A DNA stretch of 64,000 nucleotides from CAVSSX01 sp963730735 (GTDB taxonomy: Bacteria > Actinomycetota > Acidimicrobiia > Acidimicrobiales > RAAP-2), in the NCBI GenBank assembly GCA_963730735.1, contig CAVSSX010000012.1, positions 496,001 through 560,000 on the forward strand. The letters run 5' to 3'. The notes below the pieces were generated by a model. It made no database searches and had not been told where the DNA came from. It saw nothing but the letters and a program-made list of their open reading frames with translations. Below are positions 33,175-43,515 of the stretch, piece after piece. A program made the translations under genes and the position numbers. Numbering within the stretch: the stretch's first letter is position 1; each line of letters starts with the position of its first letter.

Positions 33175-33771
33175 ATGCAGCAAACGGCCGAGCGGCCACT
33201 GACGAACGCCCAACAGGCCCGCCGTCAGCGGGTGATCGACGCTGCCATGTCGCTCGGCATGGAGGGGGGCTACGAGGCCGTCCAGATGCGCGACGTGGCC
33301 GCCCGGGCCGACGTCGCCATGGGCACCGTCTACCGCTACTTCACCTCGAAGGACCATCTGCTGGCCGCCGCCCTGGTCCACTGGATCGAGCAGCTCGAGG
33401 TCCGGCTGGCCGCCCATCCGGCCGGGGGCGACCATCCCGCCGGCCGGGTGCTCGACGTCTTCGACCAGGCACTGCGGACCATGGCGCAACAGCCCAAGCT
33501 CTCGGGCGCCGTGTTCACCTCGCTGTCCTCGCCGGACCCGGCCGCCGTGGCCTGCCAGCAGCAGATCACCGTGTTGATCGAGGGCATCATCACCCGGGCC
33601 GTCGGCGAGCCGGCACCGCCGGACCTCCCCGACCGGGCCCGCATCATCGGTCACGTCTGGTACTCGGCCCTCGTCGGATGGGTCAGCGGCTGGTCGCCGA
33701 TCGAACGGATCTCCAGTGAGTTGGCGGTGGCCGTCGGTCTGCTCCTCCCCGACGACCTGACGTCGCACTGA
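33175..33771 (+). CDS. TetR-family transcriptional regulator, KstR-like
   Basis: This 198-residue TetR-family repressor has an N-terminal helix-turn-helix, MRDVAARADVAMGTVYRYFTSKDHLL, similar to KstR-type regulators of sterol and acyl-CoA degradation. The C-terminal ligand domain is helical and less conserved. It diverges from the SCO6745-like gene, its most likely target, and overlaps nothing. The acyl-CoA dehydrogenase pair, thiolase and crotonases in this window would be natural partners, but no operator could be identified by eye. Confidence 0.88.
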   Translation: MQQTAERPLTNAQQARRQRVIDAAMSLGMEGGYEAVQMRDVAARADVAMGTVYRYFTSKDHLLAAALVHWIEQLEVRLAAHPAGGDHPAGRVLDVFDQALRTMAQQPKLSGAVFTSLSSPDPAAVACQQQITVLIEGIITRAVGEPAPPDLPDRARIIGHVWYSALVGWVSGWSPIERISSELAVAVGLLLPDDLTSH

Positions 33772-33786
33772 GTCGCCGTCGGTCGG

Positions 33787-36407
33787 TCAGTCGGCCAGGT
33801 CGACCCGGAGCTCGTCGAAGGACGGGCACTCGATGCGCGACACCGGACCGCCGTCCTCCCCCTGACCGTCCGAGAGGGTCACCTCGACCTCGCGCCCGTC
33901 GACCACCGCCCGGGTCACCGTCATGCCGTACAGCACCACCCGGACGTCGGCCGGCCGTGGGTGCTCGCCCTCGGTCGCCCACACGAGCGCCGCCCGGCGC
34001 ACCCCCTGGCGACGGTTCCGGCGCTCGAAGGTGAAGCGGTCGACCCGGTGCGGGCCGTCGCCGTCGCCGGCGTCGTCGAAGTGGACACCCGACGCCGCCA
34101 GGCCGTCGGGGAAGCAGTGCAAGCCGAGCCGGCCGGGGGCGTGGTCGGCCGAGAGGACCGGGCCGTCCACCTCGGTCCAGGCGTCGTCCAGGGGCACGAT
34201 GCTCCCGGCCCGGGCGAAGACCACCGGCTGACCGGCCGGGGTGTCGACCGCCACCGTGCGCCCACCCTCGGTCCACCCACCGGGCTCGGCCACGGGCCGA
34301 GGATCCGCCATCGCCGGGGCCAACCGCCACCGCTGCCAGTTGCCCCTGGGGAGGGGCAGCGAACGGCGCACCGCTCCCGGTTCGCTCACCGGCGCCACCA
34401 GGAGATCGTCGCCGAGGAGATAGGCGTCGTCGCACCACGGGCGGTCGGCGCCGTCGATGTCGGGCGCGTCGGGTGGTGGCCACCACAGCGGCCGGACGAG
34501 GGGGTGGCCGGTGCGACTCGATTGCCAGGCCAGGGTGTAGAGGTACGGCAGCAGGCGGTAGCGCAGGCGGATGAGCCGGCCGATGGCCTGGCGCACGGGG
34601 GCCTCGAACCGCCACGGCTCCCGGGGCGGCGCGCCGAGCACCGAGTGCGTCCGACAGAACGGCATGAGCACCGACAGTTCCAGCCAGCGGAGGTAGAGCT
34701 CGGGACTCGGGGTCCCGCTGAAGCCCCCGATGTCCGACCCCGTGAAGGGCACGCCCGACAGGCCGAGCCCGATCGCCGTGGCCACCTGCTGGCGGAGGCC
34801 CTCCCAGGTCGACTCGACGTCGCCGGTCCAGTTCCACGCCGTGCGCTGGAGGCCGGCCCAACCCGAGCGCGACAGGATGAACGGTCGCCGATCGGGACGG
34901 GCCGCCCGGAGGCCCTCGAAGCCCGCCTCGTTCATGAGCAGCCCGTAGACGTTGTGGCCCAGGCGGTGGTCGGTGCCGTCGCCCTCGCCGTGCATCGGGG
35001 CCAGGCGGGGGATCGTGTGGTCGCCCCAGAGAGTGATCGAGGTCGGCTCGTTCATGTCGTGCCAGATGCCGGCGACGCCCTGGTCGACGAGGGCGCGGTA
35101 GTGCCCGGCCCACCACGTGCGGGTGGCCGGATCGGTGAAGTCCGGGAAGGCCACCCGACCGGGCCACACCACCCCGGTGGCCACCGTCCCGTCGGAGCGG
35201 GTGACGAAGTGCCCACCGGCCAGGCCCTCGGCGTAGACCGGATGGTCGGGATCGGTCGCCACCCCGGGGTCGAGGATGGTGACCACCCGGGTGCCCCGAC
35301 GACCCAGCTCGGCGCTCAACCCGGCCAGGTCCGGGAAGCGCTCGCGGTCGACGCTGAAGACCCGGTACCGGTCCATGTAGTCGATGTCGAGGTGGACGGC
35401 GCTCAACGGCAGCCGCTCGGCGGCGAACCCCTCGGCCACCTCACGGATGTCGCCCGCCGTCTTGTAGCCCCACCGGCACTGGTGGTAGCCGAGAGCCCAG
35501 CGGGGCGGGAGGGGCGACCGGCCGGTGACCTCGGTCAGCCGCTCGAGGAGCCGGGGCAGCGGCCCGGCGACGACGAGGTGGCGGAGCGGCCCTCCGGCGA
35601 ACGTCACCCGGAGGCCGGGCGACCCGCCGAGCGGCGGCCGGGCGGCGTCGATCCGGACCGTGGCGTCGGCCGGGTTCTCGTGGAACACCAGGACGTCGCC
35701 GTCGGGGTGCAGTCCGACCAGGACCGGGATGCCGCAGTACAGGGGATCCTGCCCGGGCCCCCAGGCCCCGCCCGGGTCCCGGTTCCACAACCGGTGGGTC
35801 GAACCCGACAGGTCGACCGGTGACGCCTGCTCCCCCAGCCCGGCCACCCGCTCGCCGCGTCGGAGCAGGCTGCGGACCGTGCGGGTCGGGCCCCGTCGGA
35901 GGGGGACAGCTCGTGGCGGACCAGTCGCCCGGCGGCGTTGTGGAACCGCACGGCCCCGTCGGGGGCGACGGTCACCGACAGCCCGGCCCCGAACGCCCGC
36001 GCCCCCCGGCTCACCGGCCCGGTCACGACCTCGACCGGCGCCGTCGGACCGGCCGGACCGCCGTCGGGGGAACGACCCCACGGGACCGGCGACGCACTCG
36101 GCCCCCAGGCGAGGACGGCGGCGTCATCGGCGACGAACCGCACCTCGAGGTCACCCTCGGTGAACCGGCACTGGAGGCCCACCGGGCCCTCGGGACCGGT
36201 CAGCACCTCGGCACCGGTCATGGTCCCGACGCTGCGGGTGGTAGCGGCGGCACCGGTGATCCGATCGGCCCGGCGCGCCTCGATCTCGCTCTGCACCGTG
36301 CTGATGGCGACGGCCGCCATCGTCCGGGGGCCCAGCTCCACGACCTCCCGCAGCGCCAGACGCCCCTTGTCGACGGCCCGGCGCATCGAGCTGGGGGCGT
36401 CGGACAT
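33787..36407 (-). CDS. alpha-glucosidase, glycoside hydrolase family 31, frame break
   Basis: This GH31 enzyme of about 873 residues after correction cleaves terminal alpha-glucosidic bonds. The nucleophile Asp is in GIWHDMNEPTSI and the acid/base Asp in GSDIGGFSGTPSPE. The substrate-site segments HLDIDYMDRYRVFS and WWAGHYRALVDQG are also seen. The N-terminal beta domain reads from ATG 36407 up to RLVRHELSP, and the rest reads in another frame from LRRGPTRTVRSLL. One C is missing in the run at 35901-35905. A gene break by real mutation is possible but less likely given the pattern across the window. Confidence 0.88.
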
Positions 36408-36496
36408 CCCTCGCCACGCTACCGCCGGCGACCGAGGTGGCCCGGCGTTGCCAGGTCTGACCCACCGGGAGCGCCGGGCGGTAGCGTCGGCCGGCG

Positions 36497-37555
36497 ATGA
36501 CCGAGCCCGAGGGGACCCCGCCACCGGGCGAGCCGACCAACCGACGCAACCCCGCCGGGCCCCGGGGGACCGGCGGCCCGATCGGGGCGGTCCGGCGCCA
36601 GTACCGACGGCGGGTCACCCGGACACCCGGTATCCGGATGGTCCCCGGGACCCTGTCGGTCGACGGCCGCCGACTGGCCTACGCCGTCTCGGACAACGAG
36701 GACGCGGTCGGGCCCGACGGCCCGGGCTCCCCGCCGATCTGGGCCGTCAACCTCCACGGGTTCTTCACCGGCGGCGGGATGTACTGGCGCGAGAGCGCCC
36801 GGCTGGCCGAGGGCCTCGGATGGCGGGTGGTCAACCCCAGCCTGCCGGGCTTCGGCGGCAGCGACCCGCTCGAGTGGGACGAGGTGTCCATGGAGAGCCT
36901 GGCCCGCCAGGTCGAGCTGGTGCTGCGGCACCTCGACGCCGGGCCGGCGGTGATGCTCGGCCACTCGATGGGTGCCGCCGTGGCCATCCTCCACGCCTAC
37001 CGCCACGCCGCCTCCACCCTCGGCGTGATCTACCGCGACGGTGTCGCCACACCGGCCTGGCGGGAACGCCACGGCCTCGTGCCGGCCCTGGTCCGCCCGT
37101 GGGCCCCGGACATGGCCCCGTTCGCCGACATGCTGGCGGCCCTGGTCCTCGACACCCCCGACCTGATGATCGGTCGCCTGTACTCGACCGTCCGCTCGGT
37201 GCTCCCCGACATGGCCCGCAATGTCCGGACGATGGGTGGGACCCTGCCCGTCGGCAGCATGGTCATGTCGGTCGACCTGCGCCAGGAGATCCGGAGCCTG
37301 AGCACCCTGGGGCTGCCCCTGTTGGCCGAGTGGGGTTGCTTCGACCGCCTGGCCACCGAGGCGGCGGCGGCCGAATTCGCCACGTGGGCCAAGGTGCCCA
37401 TCCAGTGGGTCCCCGGCGGCCACTCCTGGATGCTGGCCCGGCCCCAGGGTCAGACCGACATCCTCACCCGCCTGGCCGCCGGGCGGCAGTTCGTCGACGA
37501 CGTCACCGAGCGGTGGCGTCATGGCTACCGCCAGCGGTTGCGGGTGGTCAGCTAA
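36497..37555 (+). CDS. alpha/beta-fold hydrolase
   Basis: This 352-residue alpha/beta hydrolase has a basic, Pro-rich N-terminal extension of about 45 residues. The oxyanion region is NLHGFFTGGGMYW, the nucleophile elbow GHSMGAAVA, an acidic residue lies in WGCFDRLA, and the His is in VPGGHSWML. It diverges from the GH31 gene by 89 bases, and its stop overlaps the end of the convergent histidine kinase gene by 8 bases. The substrate is unknown; haloalkane, epoxide or ester hydrolysis are all possible. Confidence 0.85.
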   Translation: MTEPEGTPPPGEPTNRRNPAGPRGTGGPIGAVRRQYRRRVTRTPGIRMVPGTLSVDGRRLAYAVSDNEDAVGPDGPGSPPIWAVNLHGFFTGGGMYWRESARLAEGLGWRVVNPSLPGFGGSDPLEWDEVSMESLARQVELVLRHLDAGPAVMLGHSMGAAVAILHAYRHAASTLGVIYRDGVATPAWRERHGLVPALVRPWAPDMAPFADMLAALVLDTPDLMIGRLYSTVRSVLPDMARNVRTMGGTLPVGSMVMSVDLRQEIRSLSTLGLPLLAEWGCFDRLATEAAAAEFATWAKVPIQWVPGGHSWMLARPQGQTDILTRLAAGRQFVDDVTERWRHGYRQRLRVVS

Positions 37556-38948
37556 CCAGCGCCGCCGGGCCCTCGGCCGGGAGCCGGACCACCATGCGGG
37601 CCCCGATCGGGCTGTCGCCGACGGCCACCGTGCCGCCATGGGCGGCGACCACCTCGCCCACGATGGCCAGACCCAGTCCGGTGCCGCCCCCGGGTCGGTC
37701 GCGCGCCTCGTCCAGCCGGGCGAACCGCTCGAACACCCGGGACCGGTCGGCCGGCGGGATGCCCGGGCCGTCGTCGGCCACCACCAGCTCGGCCCACCCG
37801 TCGCGCTCGGCCAGCTCGAAGGCCACCGTGGTGGTGGCGTGCCGCTCGGCGTTGTCGGCCAAGTTGCGCACCACCCGCCGGAGCTGCTCGCGGTCGCCCC
37901 GGACGCGGACGCCACCGACCCGGTGGAGGTCGACCGTCCGGCGGCCGGCCCGGAGCCGGTCGCCCTCGGCCAAGACCAACTCGTCGAGGTCGACCGGGTC
38001 GGTGCCGGCCACCAGCTGGCCCTCGTCGCTGCGGGCCAGTAGCAGCAGGTCGTCGATGATGCGCCGGAGGCGGTCACCCTCGAGGACCACCACGTCGGCC
38101 ACGTGGGGCCAGTCGGCGTCGTCGGGTCGCGCCTGGGCCACTTCGACCTGGGTGAGGAGGGCGGCCAAGGGGCTCCGCAGCTCGTGGGAGGCGTCCGAGA
38201 CGAACCGGCGCTGGCGATCCCGGGAGGACTCCATCCGGGCGAGCATGGCGTTCATGGTGCGGGCCAACCGACCCACCTCGTCGTCGGTCGGCGGCTCGGG
38301 CACCCGGCGGTGGAGGTCACCGGCCGACAGGTCGGCCACCTCGGCCCGGATGGCCTCTACCGGGGACAGGGCCCGGCCGGCCAGCACCCAGGCCAGGACG
38401 CCGGCCAGGACGACCAGGATCGGGAGGCCGATGGCCAGGGCGACCGCCAGGTCCTGGGTGGAGTCCCCGACCTGCTCCACCGTGGCCACGGCGTAGACCG
38501 TCCGGGGGCCGTGTGGGGAGTCGACGGTGGTGGCCACGGTGAGGTCGGGGTCGTCGTCGCCGGGCAGCACGCCGGGCGTCGACAAGGTCTGCTGGTGACC
38601 GACCGCCGGTCGGACGGACGAGACCGCCGGGCGACCCCGGAGATCGGAGGACGCCAGGACCACCCGGCCGGTGCCGTCGACCACTTGGACGGCGACGCCC
38701 GAACGCACCGGGAGGTCCGTCGGCACGGTGCCGGCAGCGACCAGGGCCGCCACGTTGCCGGCCTCGGTGGTGGCCGTGGCGGCCACGCCGTTGGTGAGCG
38801 AACGGTGCAGGGTCCACACGAGCACCGCCCCGCCGAGGGCCAGGGTGACGGCCACGACCACCAGGGCGGCGATGGTGATGCGGGCCCGGACCGATCCGAC
38901 CACCGCCCGGAGTCGGCCACCGACGACCGACGAGGGCTCAGGGGCCAT
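37548..38948 (-). CDS. two-component sensor histidine kinase
   Basis: This 466-residue membrane kinase has two helices (about 22-45 and about 165-190) that flank an extracytoplasmic sensor of about 120 residues. A HAMP linker follows, then the phospho-acceptor His255 in DASHELRSPLAALL and an ATPase domain with NLADNAERH and DDGPGIP and GGTGLGLAIV boxes. ATG 38948 lies 11 bases inside the end of the response-regulator gene, so the pair is coupled. The signal is unknown. The nearby redox-type DoxX-Rieske gene upstream might be a target. Confidence 0.94.
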   Translation of the reverse strand: MAPEPSSVVGGRLRAVVGSVRARITIAALVVVAVTLALGGAVLVWTLHRSLTNGVAATATTEAGNVAALVAAGTVPTDLPVRSGVAVQVVDGTGRVVLASSDLRGRPAVSSVRPAVGHQQTLSTPGVLPGDDDPDLTVATTVDSPHGPRTVYAVATVEQVGDSTQDLAVALAIGLPILVVLAGVLAWVLAGRALSPVEAIRAEVADLSAGDLHRRVPEPPTDDEVGRLARTMNAMLARMESSRDRQRRFVSDASHELRSPLAALLTQVEVAQARPDDADWPHVADVVVLEGDRLRRIIDDLLLLARSDEGQLVAGTDPVDLDELVLAEGDRLRAGRRTVDLHRVGGVRVRGDREQLRRVVRNLADNAERHATTTVAFELAERDGWAELVVADDGPGIPPADRSRVFERFARLDEARDRPGGGTGLGLAIVGEVVAAHGGTVAVGDSPIGARMVVRLPAEGPAALVS

Positions 38949-39615
38949 CGGGCACCAGCCGATAGCCGATGCCGCGGACGGTCTCGAGCGAGTTCCGCCC
39001 GAAGGCCTGGTCGATCTTGCGTCGGAGGTACCCGACGTAGACCTCGACGATGTTGGGATCGCCCTCGAAGCGCGGGCCCCACACGTGGTCCAGGATGTTG
39101 CGCTTGTCGACGGCGTCCCCGACCGATCGCAGGAGGTACTCGAGCAGCGAGAACTCCCGGGGCGTCAGGTGGATCTCCGTGCCGCCCCGCGTACAGCGGT
39201 GCTCGGCCGGGTCGAGCAGCAGGTCGCCGGCCACCAGCACGGCCGGACGCTCCGGTCCGCCCCGGCGCAGGAGGGCCCGGATGCGAGCCAGGAGGACGAC
39301 GAACGAGAACGGCTTGGACAGGTAGTCGTCGGCCCCGGTGTCCAGCGCCTCGGCCTCGTCGAACTCGCCGTCCTTGGCCGTGAGCATGAGGATCGGCACC
39401 CAGTTGCCGGCGGCCCGGATGGACGCGCAGACCTTGTACCCGTTGGTCCCCGGCAAGAGGATGTCCAAGAGCACCAGGTCGAAGTCGGTCTCGGCGACGT
39501 TGGCCAACGCCTCGGTACCGTCCCCGCAGACGTCGACGGCGAAGCCCTCGGCCTCGAGACCCTGTCGCAGGGCGTCGGCCAGATGTTGCTCGTCCTCGAC
39601 GATCAGGAGGCGCAT
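38938..39615 (-). CDS. two-component response regulator, OmpR/PhoB type
   Basis: This 225-residue regulator has an N-terminal receiver with the phosphorylated Asp51 (LVLLDILLPG) and the switch Lys in YLSKPF. The C-terminal winged helix is of OmpR type (LTPREFSLLEYLL and VDVYVGYLRRKID-like VEVYVGYLRRKID). ATG 39615 was chosen because the receiver begins there. It overlaps the kinase gene by 11 bases and lies 58 bases after the DoxX-Rieske gene, possibly on the same transcript. Confidence 0.95.
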   Translation of the reverse strand: MRLLIVEDEQHLADALRQGLEAEGFAVDVCGDGTEALANVAETDFDLVLLDILLPGTNGYKVCASIRAAGNWVPILMLTAKDGEFDEAEALDTGADDYLSKPFSFVVLLARIRALLRRGGPERPAVLVAGDLLLDPAEHRCTRGGTEIHLTPREFSLLEYLLRSVGDAVDKRNILDHVWGPRFEGDPNIVEVYVGYLRRKIDQAFGRNSLETVRGIGYRLVPDGP

Positions 39616-39673
39616 CGGGGCACCCTCCCTCGCCCGGGCCGTCGAACGGTCCTCGGCAGGTGCCCCGGCTGGG

Positions 39674-40936
39674 TCATCGGGCGTAGAGGGTCCCGTCGGA
39701 CCCTTCGGCGACGGTGAGGGGCGTGAGGCCCCGGGTGGCCGGCCCCTGGACCACGGCGCCGGTTCGCGGGTTGAACTCTGACCCGTGACAGGGGCACACG
39801 ATGAGGTCGGCGCCGGCGGCGTACCCGACGGTGCACCCGGCGTGCGGGCAGACCGCGTCGAAGGCCACGAACGACCCCGAGGACGGATGCAGGAGGAGGG
39901 CGGGGTCCCCGCTCCCGGGGGCGGTGAACGTGGCCGAGGAACCGACGGGAACCGAGGTGGCCCGGCCGATGGCCGTGCCGGCGGGCGCCGTGGTAGTCGG
40001 CGGGGTGGTAGTCGGCGGGGTGGTCGACGTGCCCGGGGCACCGGTCGTCGGGGTGGTCGTCGGGACCGTCGTGGTCGACGTGGCGACCGGCGGCGCCAAC
40101 GTGGCCGCCGACGCCGGCGCCTTCGCCCCGCCGACCAGCCGACCGACGCCGGCCGCCAGTCCGGCCGAGACGACGCCGATCGCCGCCACCCCGGCGGCGG
40201 CCGCCCCCCCGAGGACCACCGTCCGCCGGTTCACCGATCGGCCGTCGGGGGTCCCGGGAGCGTCGGTGGCGGCACGATCCCCGCCCCGCAGCACCGGGCA
40301 GGGGGCCACGGCGCACGGGGCACCGGCACGCGCCCGGCACCGGGCCTCGTCGTAGTGACCGCACAGGCGCTGCACCTCGGCGAACGGCAGCACCACCAGG
40401 TCGGGCGCCGGGCGGCCGGCTTCCCGGGCGGCCCGACGGGCGATGGCCGCGTCGAGGGACAGCACGCCACCGGTGCCGCCCACGATGAAGGGCAGCCAGG
40501 CGAAGACGAAGACGATGTCGGCCCCGGTGTAGTACGGCGACGAGTGGTAGCTGACCGTCAGGAAGAGCGTGAGCGACAGCAGGAACCCGCCGATCGCCGC
40601 CAGGCGTGACCAGAGGCCGAGGAGGATCCCGAGCCCGACGGCGATCTCGCCCAGGGCGATCAGCACCCCGATCGGCGTGGCGAAACGCAGGAGGTGGCCG
40701 AGCAGCGGGTGCAGCGGGCTGATCCGGTTGGCGGCGATCAGCTGGGCCTGGATGCTCGAGGGGCTGGCCGCATCGAAGAAGTTCGGGTTGGCCAGCTTCT
40801 GGCAGCCGGCGAACAGGAAGGTGATCCCGAGGAACGCCCGCAGCGGCAGCAGGACCCAGCCGGCCATGGCCAGGAACCGTGGGGGCACCGACTGCCCGGA
40901 GGGGTGCGGCGTGATCGGCGGCGGGCGGTCGGACAC
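39674..40936 (-). CDS. DoxX-like membrane domain fused to a Rieske [2Fe-2S] domain
   Basis: This 420-residue protein starts at GTG 40936. Residues about 20-160 hold four helices in the DoxX/DoxD pattern (FLGITFLFAGCQKLANPNFF, then GILLGLWSRLAA). A cytoplasmic Cys-rich segment at about 195-225 (CGHYDEARCRARAGAPC) and another helix follow. A Thr/Pro linker leads to a C-terminal Rieske domain with CPHAGC and CPCHGSEF. DoxD-type proteins work with quinone-linked thiosulfate or other oxidations, and the Rieske domain would give an internal electron carrier. A Cys-rich loop, a disordered linker and a soluble cluster on one chain form an unusual redox module. The function is unproven. Confidence 0.8.
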   Translation of the reverse strand: MSDRPPPITPHPSGQSVPPRFLAMAGWVLLPLRAFLGITFLFAGCQKLANPNFFDAASPSSIQAQLIAANRISPLHPLLGHLLRFATPIGVLIALGEIAVGLGILLGLWSRLAAIGGFLLSLTLFLTVSYHSSPYYTGADIVFVFAWLPFIVGGTGGVLSLDAAIARRAAREAGRPAPDLVVLPFAEVQRLCGHYDEARCRARAGAPCAVAPCPVLRGGDRAATDAPGTPDGRSVNRRTVVLGGAAAAGVAAIGVVSAGLAAGVGRLVGGAKAPASAATLAPPVATSTTTVPTTTPTTGAPGTSTTPPTTTPPTTTAPAGTAIGRATSVPVGSSATFTAPGSGDPALLLHPSSGSFVAFDAVCPHAGCTVGYAAGADLIVCPCHGSEFNPRTGAVVQGPATRGLTPLTVAEGSDGTLYAR

Positions 40937-41072
40937 ATCTGCAGTCTGCCCGTCTCGACCTAAGAGAACGAGAAGAATGGCGCGATGAGCAGGAAGGTCC
41001 GTGTGCGGGGGTCGGTGCGGATCCTTGAAAGGATGGTGTGATGGATCCGGACGGCGCTCGGCGGAGGACCGG

Positions 41073-41807
41073 GTGCTGACCAACCTGCTCCACCCGATCC
41101 TGAACCTGCACGGCCCGATCGTCTTCCTGGTCGTCGGGCTGCTGGTGTTCGCCGAGGCGGCCATCCTGCTCGGGTTCATCTTCCCGGGAGAGACCGCCGT
41201 GCTCCTCGGCGGGGTCATCGCCAGCGAGCACCACATCTCGCTGGTCTGGCTGATCGTCGTGGTCGTGGTGGCGGCCATCGTCGGCGACACGGTCGGCTAC
41301 TTCATCGGCGAGAAATTCGGGCCCCGGATCCTGGGCCTGCCCATTCTCAGAAAACGGCAACGAGCTCTGGACTCGGCGATCGGCCTGCTGCGCCGCCGAG
41401 GCGCCCTGACCGTCTTCCTGGCCCGGTTCACCGCCTTCCTGCGGGCCATGATCCCGGGACTGGCCGGGATGTCGGGGATGCCCTACACCACCTTCCTGCC
41501 GGCCAACGTGGCCGGCGGGATCATCTGGGGCACCGGCTTCACCCTTCTCGGCTTCGCCGTGGGTGGCGCCTACCAGCGGGTGGAGACCTACGCCGGTTGG
41601 GCGTCGGACGTCCTGCTCGGCCTGGTCGTGGTGGCGGTGGTCTTCTTCGCCATCCGGTCGCACCGCAAGGAGCGGGCGTACGAGGCCGAGGGGACGCCGA
41701 CCGGCGAAGGGTCGCCCGAAGGCCCGGCCGCCGACACCTCGAACTCGTCGGCCGAGGCCACCGGGGAGCGTCCGCCGATCGCCCCGGCGCCCACCGAGCC
41801 CGGCTGA
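41073..41807 (+). CDS. DedA-family membrane protein
   Basis: This 244-residue DedA-type protein is associated with lipid carrier recycling and membrane homeostasis. The family motifs are the first helix FAEAAILLGFIFPGETAVLL, GDTVGYFIGEKFG, and FLARFTAFLRAMIPGLAGMSGM. A disordered Ala/Glu tail of about 50 residues follows. GTG 41073 has GGAGG 6 bases upstream and begins near the first helix. A longer frame to 41001 is possible but lacks support. It diverges from the DoxX-Rieske gene by 136 bases. Confidence 0.9.
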   Translation: MLTNLLHPILNLHGPIVFLVVGLLVFAEAAILLGFIFPGETAVLLGGVIASEHHISLVWLIVVVVVAAIVGDTVGYFIGEKFGPRILGLPILRKRQRALDSAIGLLRRRGALTVFLARFTAFLRAMIPGLAGMSGMPYTTFLPANVAGGIIWGTGFTLLGFAVGGAYQRVETYAGWASDVLLGLVVVAVVFFAIRSHRKERAYEAEGTPTGEGSPEGPAADTSNSSAEATGERPPIAPAPTEPG

Positions 41808-41820
41808 CGAACGGCCGGGC

Positions 41821-43340
41821 CTAGTCGGCGAGTACCGAGCGGTCACCGGCCCGAAGGCCGGCGATGAGGCGGCGGTAGGTCCCGGCGGCGTCGACGCCGG
41901 TGGCGTCGGTGGCCAGCCAGCGCACCCGGTCGGCCGAGCTGCGGTCCACCCCGAAGAGGCCGAAGCACGGCTCGTAGCTGCCCCACTCGTAGCCGTCCAT
42001 CAGCGACCGGTGCAGGTACGCCCGGACCGGGGCCCCGGCGGCGGCGGCATCGGTCAGGGCCGAGAGGTGGGCTGCGCAAGTAGCGGGACCGGTCCCAGCC
42101 GTCGGACCGGGCGGGCGAGGTGTCCGCCGTCGTCCGGGTGCTCATCCCGTTCCCGAGGAGCCACAGCGGGACGCCGGGGTAGAGGGCCGACTGGTCGGCG
42201 CACCACCGGCCCATGGCCTCGGGGTCGGGCCGGTCCTCCCACGGGGCCCGGGATCGCCTCCCACCACGGGCCGCCGGCGGTCCGGTGGCGTCGCAGTCGG
42301 GGCGACGGGCTGACGGCCGGATCGAACCAGTCGAAGCCGACCACGTCGACGGTCCGCTCGTGGGCGCTCTCGTAGACCAGGTCGAGGGCCCGCTCCGGCG
42401 ACGGTCGGCGGAGCCGGTCCCGGGCCCATGTCCCCGCCCGGCCCAGGCCGGGGACCGGGGCCGCCGTGCCGTAGTGGGACGCGGCAGCCACCACCCCTCG
42501 GAGCACCCGCTCGCCGGGCGTGTCCGGCGGGTACAGCGCGTCGTGGAGCGCCCGGCGCTCGTCGATCCACTCGTCGACCCGGTCGGCGGCGATCCCCATG
42601 CTGCGCGCCGCCACGAGGTCGGTCAGGAGCCGGTCGAGGTCGTAGGCCGAGCAGGCCGCCGGGTTGACCGTGACCGTGGCCTCGGGTTGCACGGCCCGGA
42701 TGGTCGCGTAGGCCAGGACGTGGGCGGCCATCAGGTTGTCGGCGACGGCCAGGGCGTCGGCCGCCGCCAGGTACCGCCCCGGCGGGAACGTCCCCAGCAT
42801 CCACCCCGAGACGGCCAGCACGTTGGGCTCGTTGATCGTCACCCAGTCGTGGCAGTGCGCCGACAAGGTCGGCACCACCCGAGCGACGTGGGCCGCGAAA
42901 CGGTCGGGCGAACCCGGGGTCAGCCAGAACTCCTCGCCCAACCAGACCGGATGGGTGAAGTGGTGCAGGGTGACCACCGGTTGGAGGCCCCGTTCGACAC
43001 AGGCGGCCAAGATGCTGGCGTAGTGGTCGAGGGCAGAGGTGTCGACGGCGCCCTCCGCCGGCTCGATCCGGGCCCATTCGATCGAGAGCCCGAAGGTGTC
43101 GCACCCGAGACTCGCCGCCCGGTCGAGCACCGGCTCGGGTGAGCGCCAGAAGTCGCCCGCCACCCCGGAGGGAGCGGCCCGCCCGCTGTGCTCCCACCAC
43201 AACCAGTTGTTGGCCGGCTCCCCGGGGCGGTTGAACCCTCCTTCGACCTGGAAGCCGGCGGTGGCCACCCCGAAGCGGAAACCCTCGGGGAGCAGCGCCT
43301 GGTCACCGGTGGCCACCGACAAAGCATGGCATGACCCCAT
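41821..43340 (-). CDS. glycoside hydrolase family 1 protein, two frame breaks, nucleophile missing
   Basis: This GH1-type protein is about 505 residues after correction. The N-terminal region (FRFGVATAGFQVEGGF) and the acid/base Glu in TINEPN are normal. The frame changes twice: an extra base in the G run at 42243-42246 and another in 42069-42071 must be removed to read to the stop at 41821-41823. In the corrected frame the segment that should carry the nucleophile (TENG in most members) reads LLGNGMS, with Gly in place of Glu. Either a base error changed GAG to GGG, or the protein is not a standard retaining glucosidase. ATG 43340 begins just before the conserved start. Confidence 0.82.
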
Positions 43341-43515
43341 CGGCGCTCCGGCGGTGAGCGCGCCGTGGCCGATCGGCCAGGGGGCGACGGGGCCCGGGAC
43401 CGTGCGCCGGGCAGGTCGTGCGGTAGCGTCGCGGCCGCCGAGCAGGCACCCGCCTCGCCGCCGACGACCGAAGGCCGTGGCCTCCCTGGCCGGCGCACAC
43501 CCGAGAGGAGCGGCC

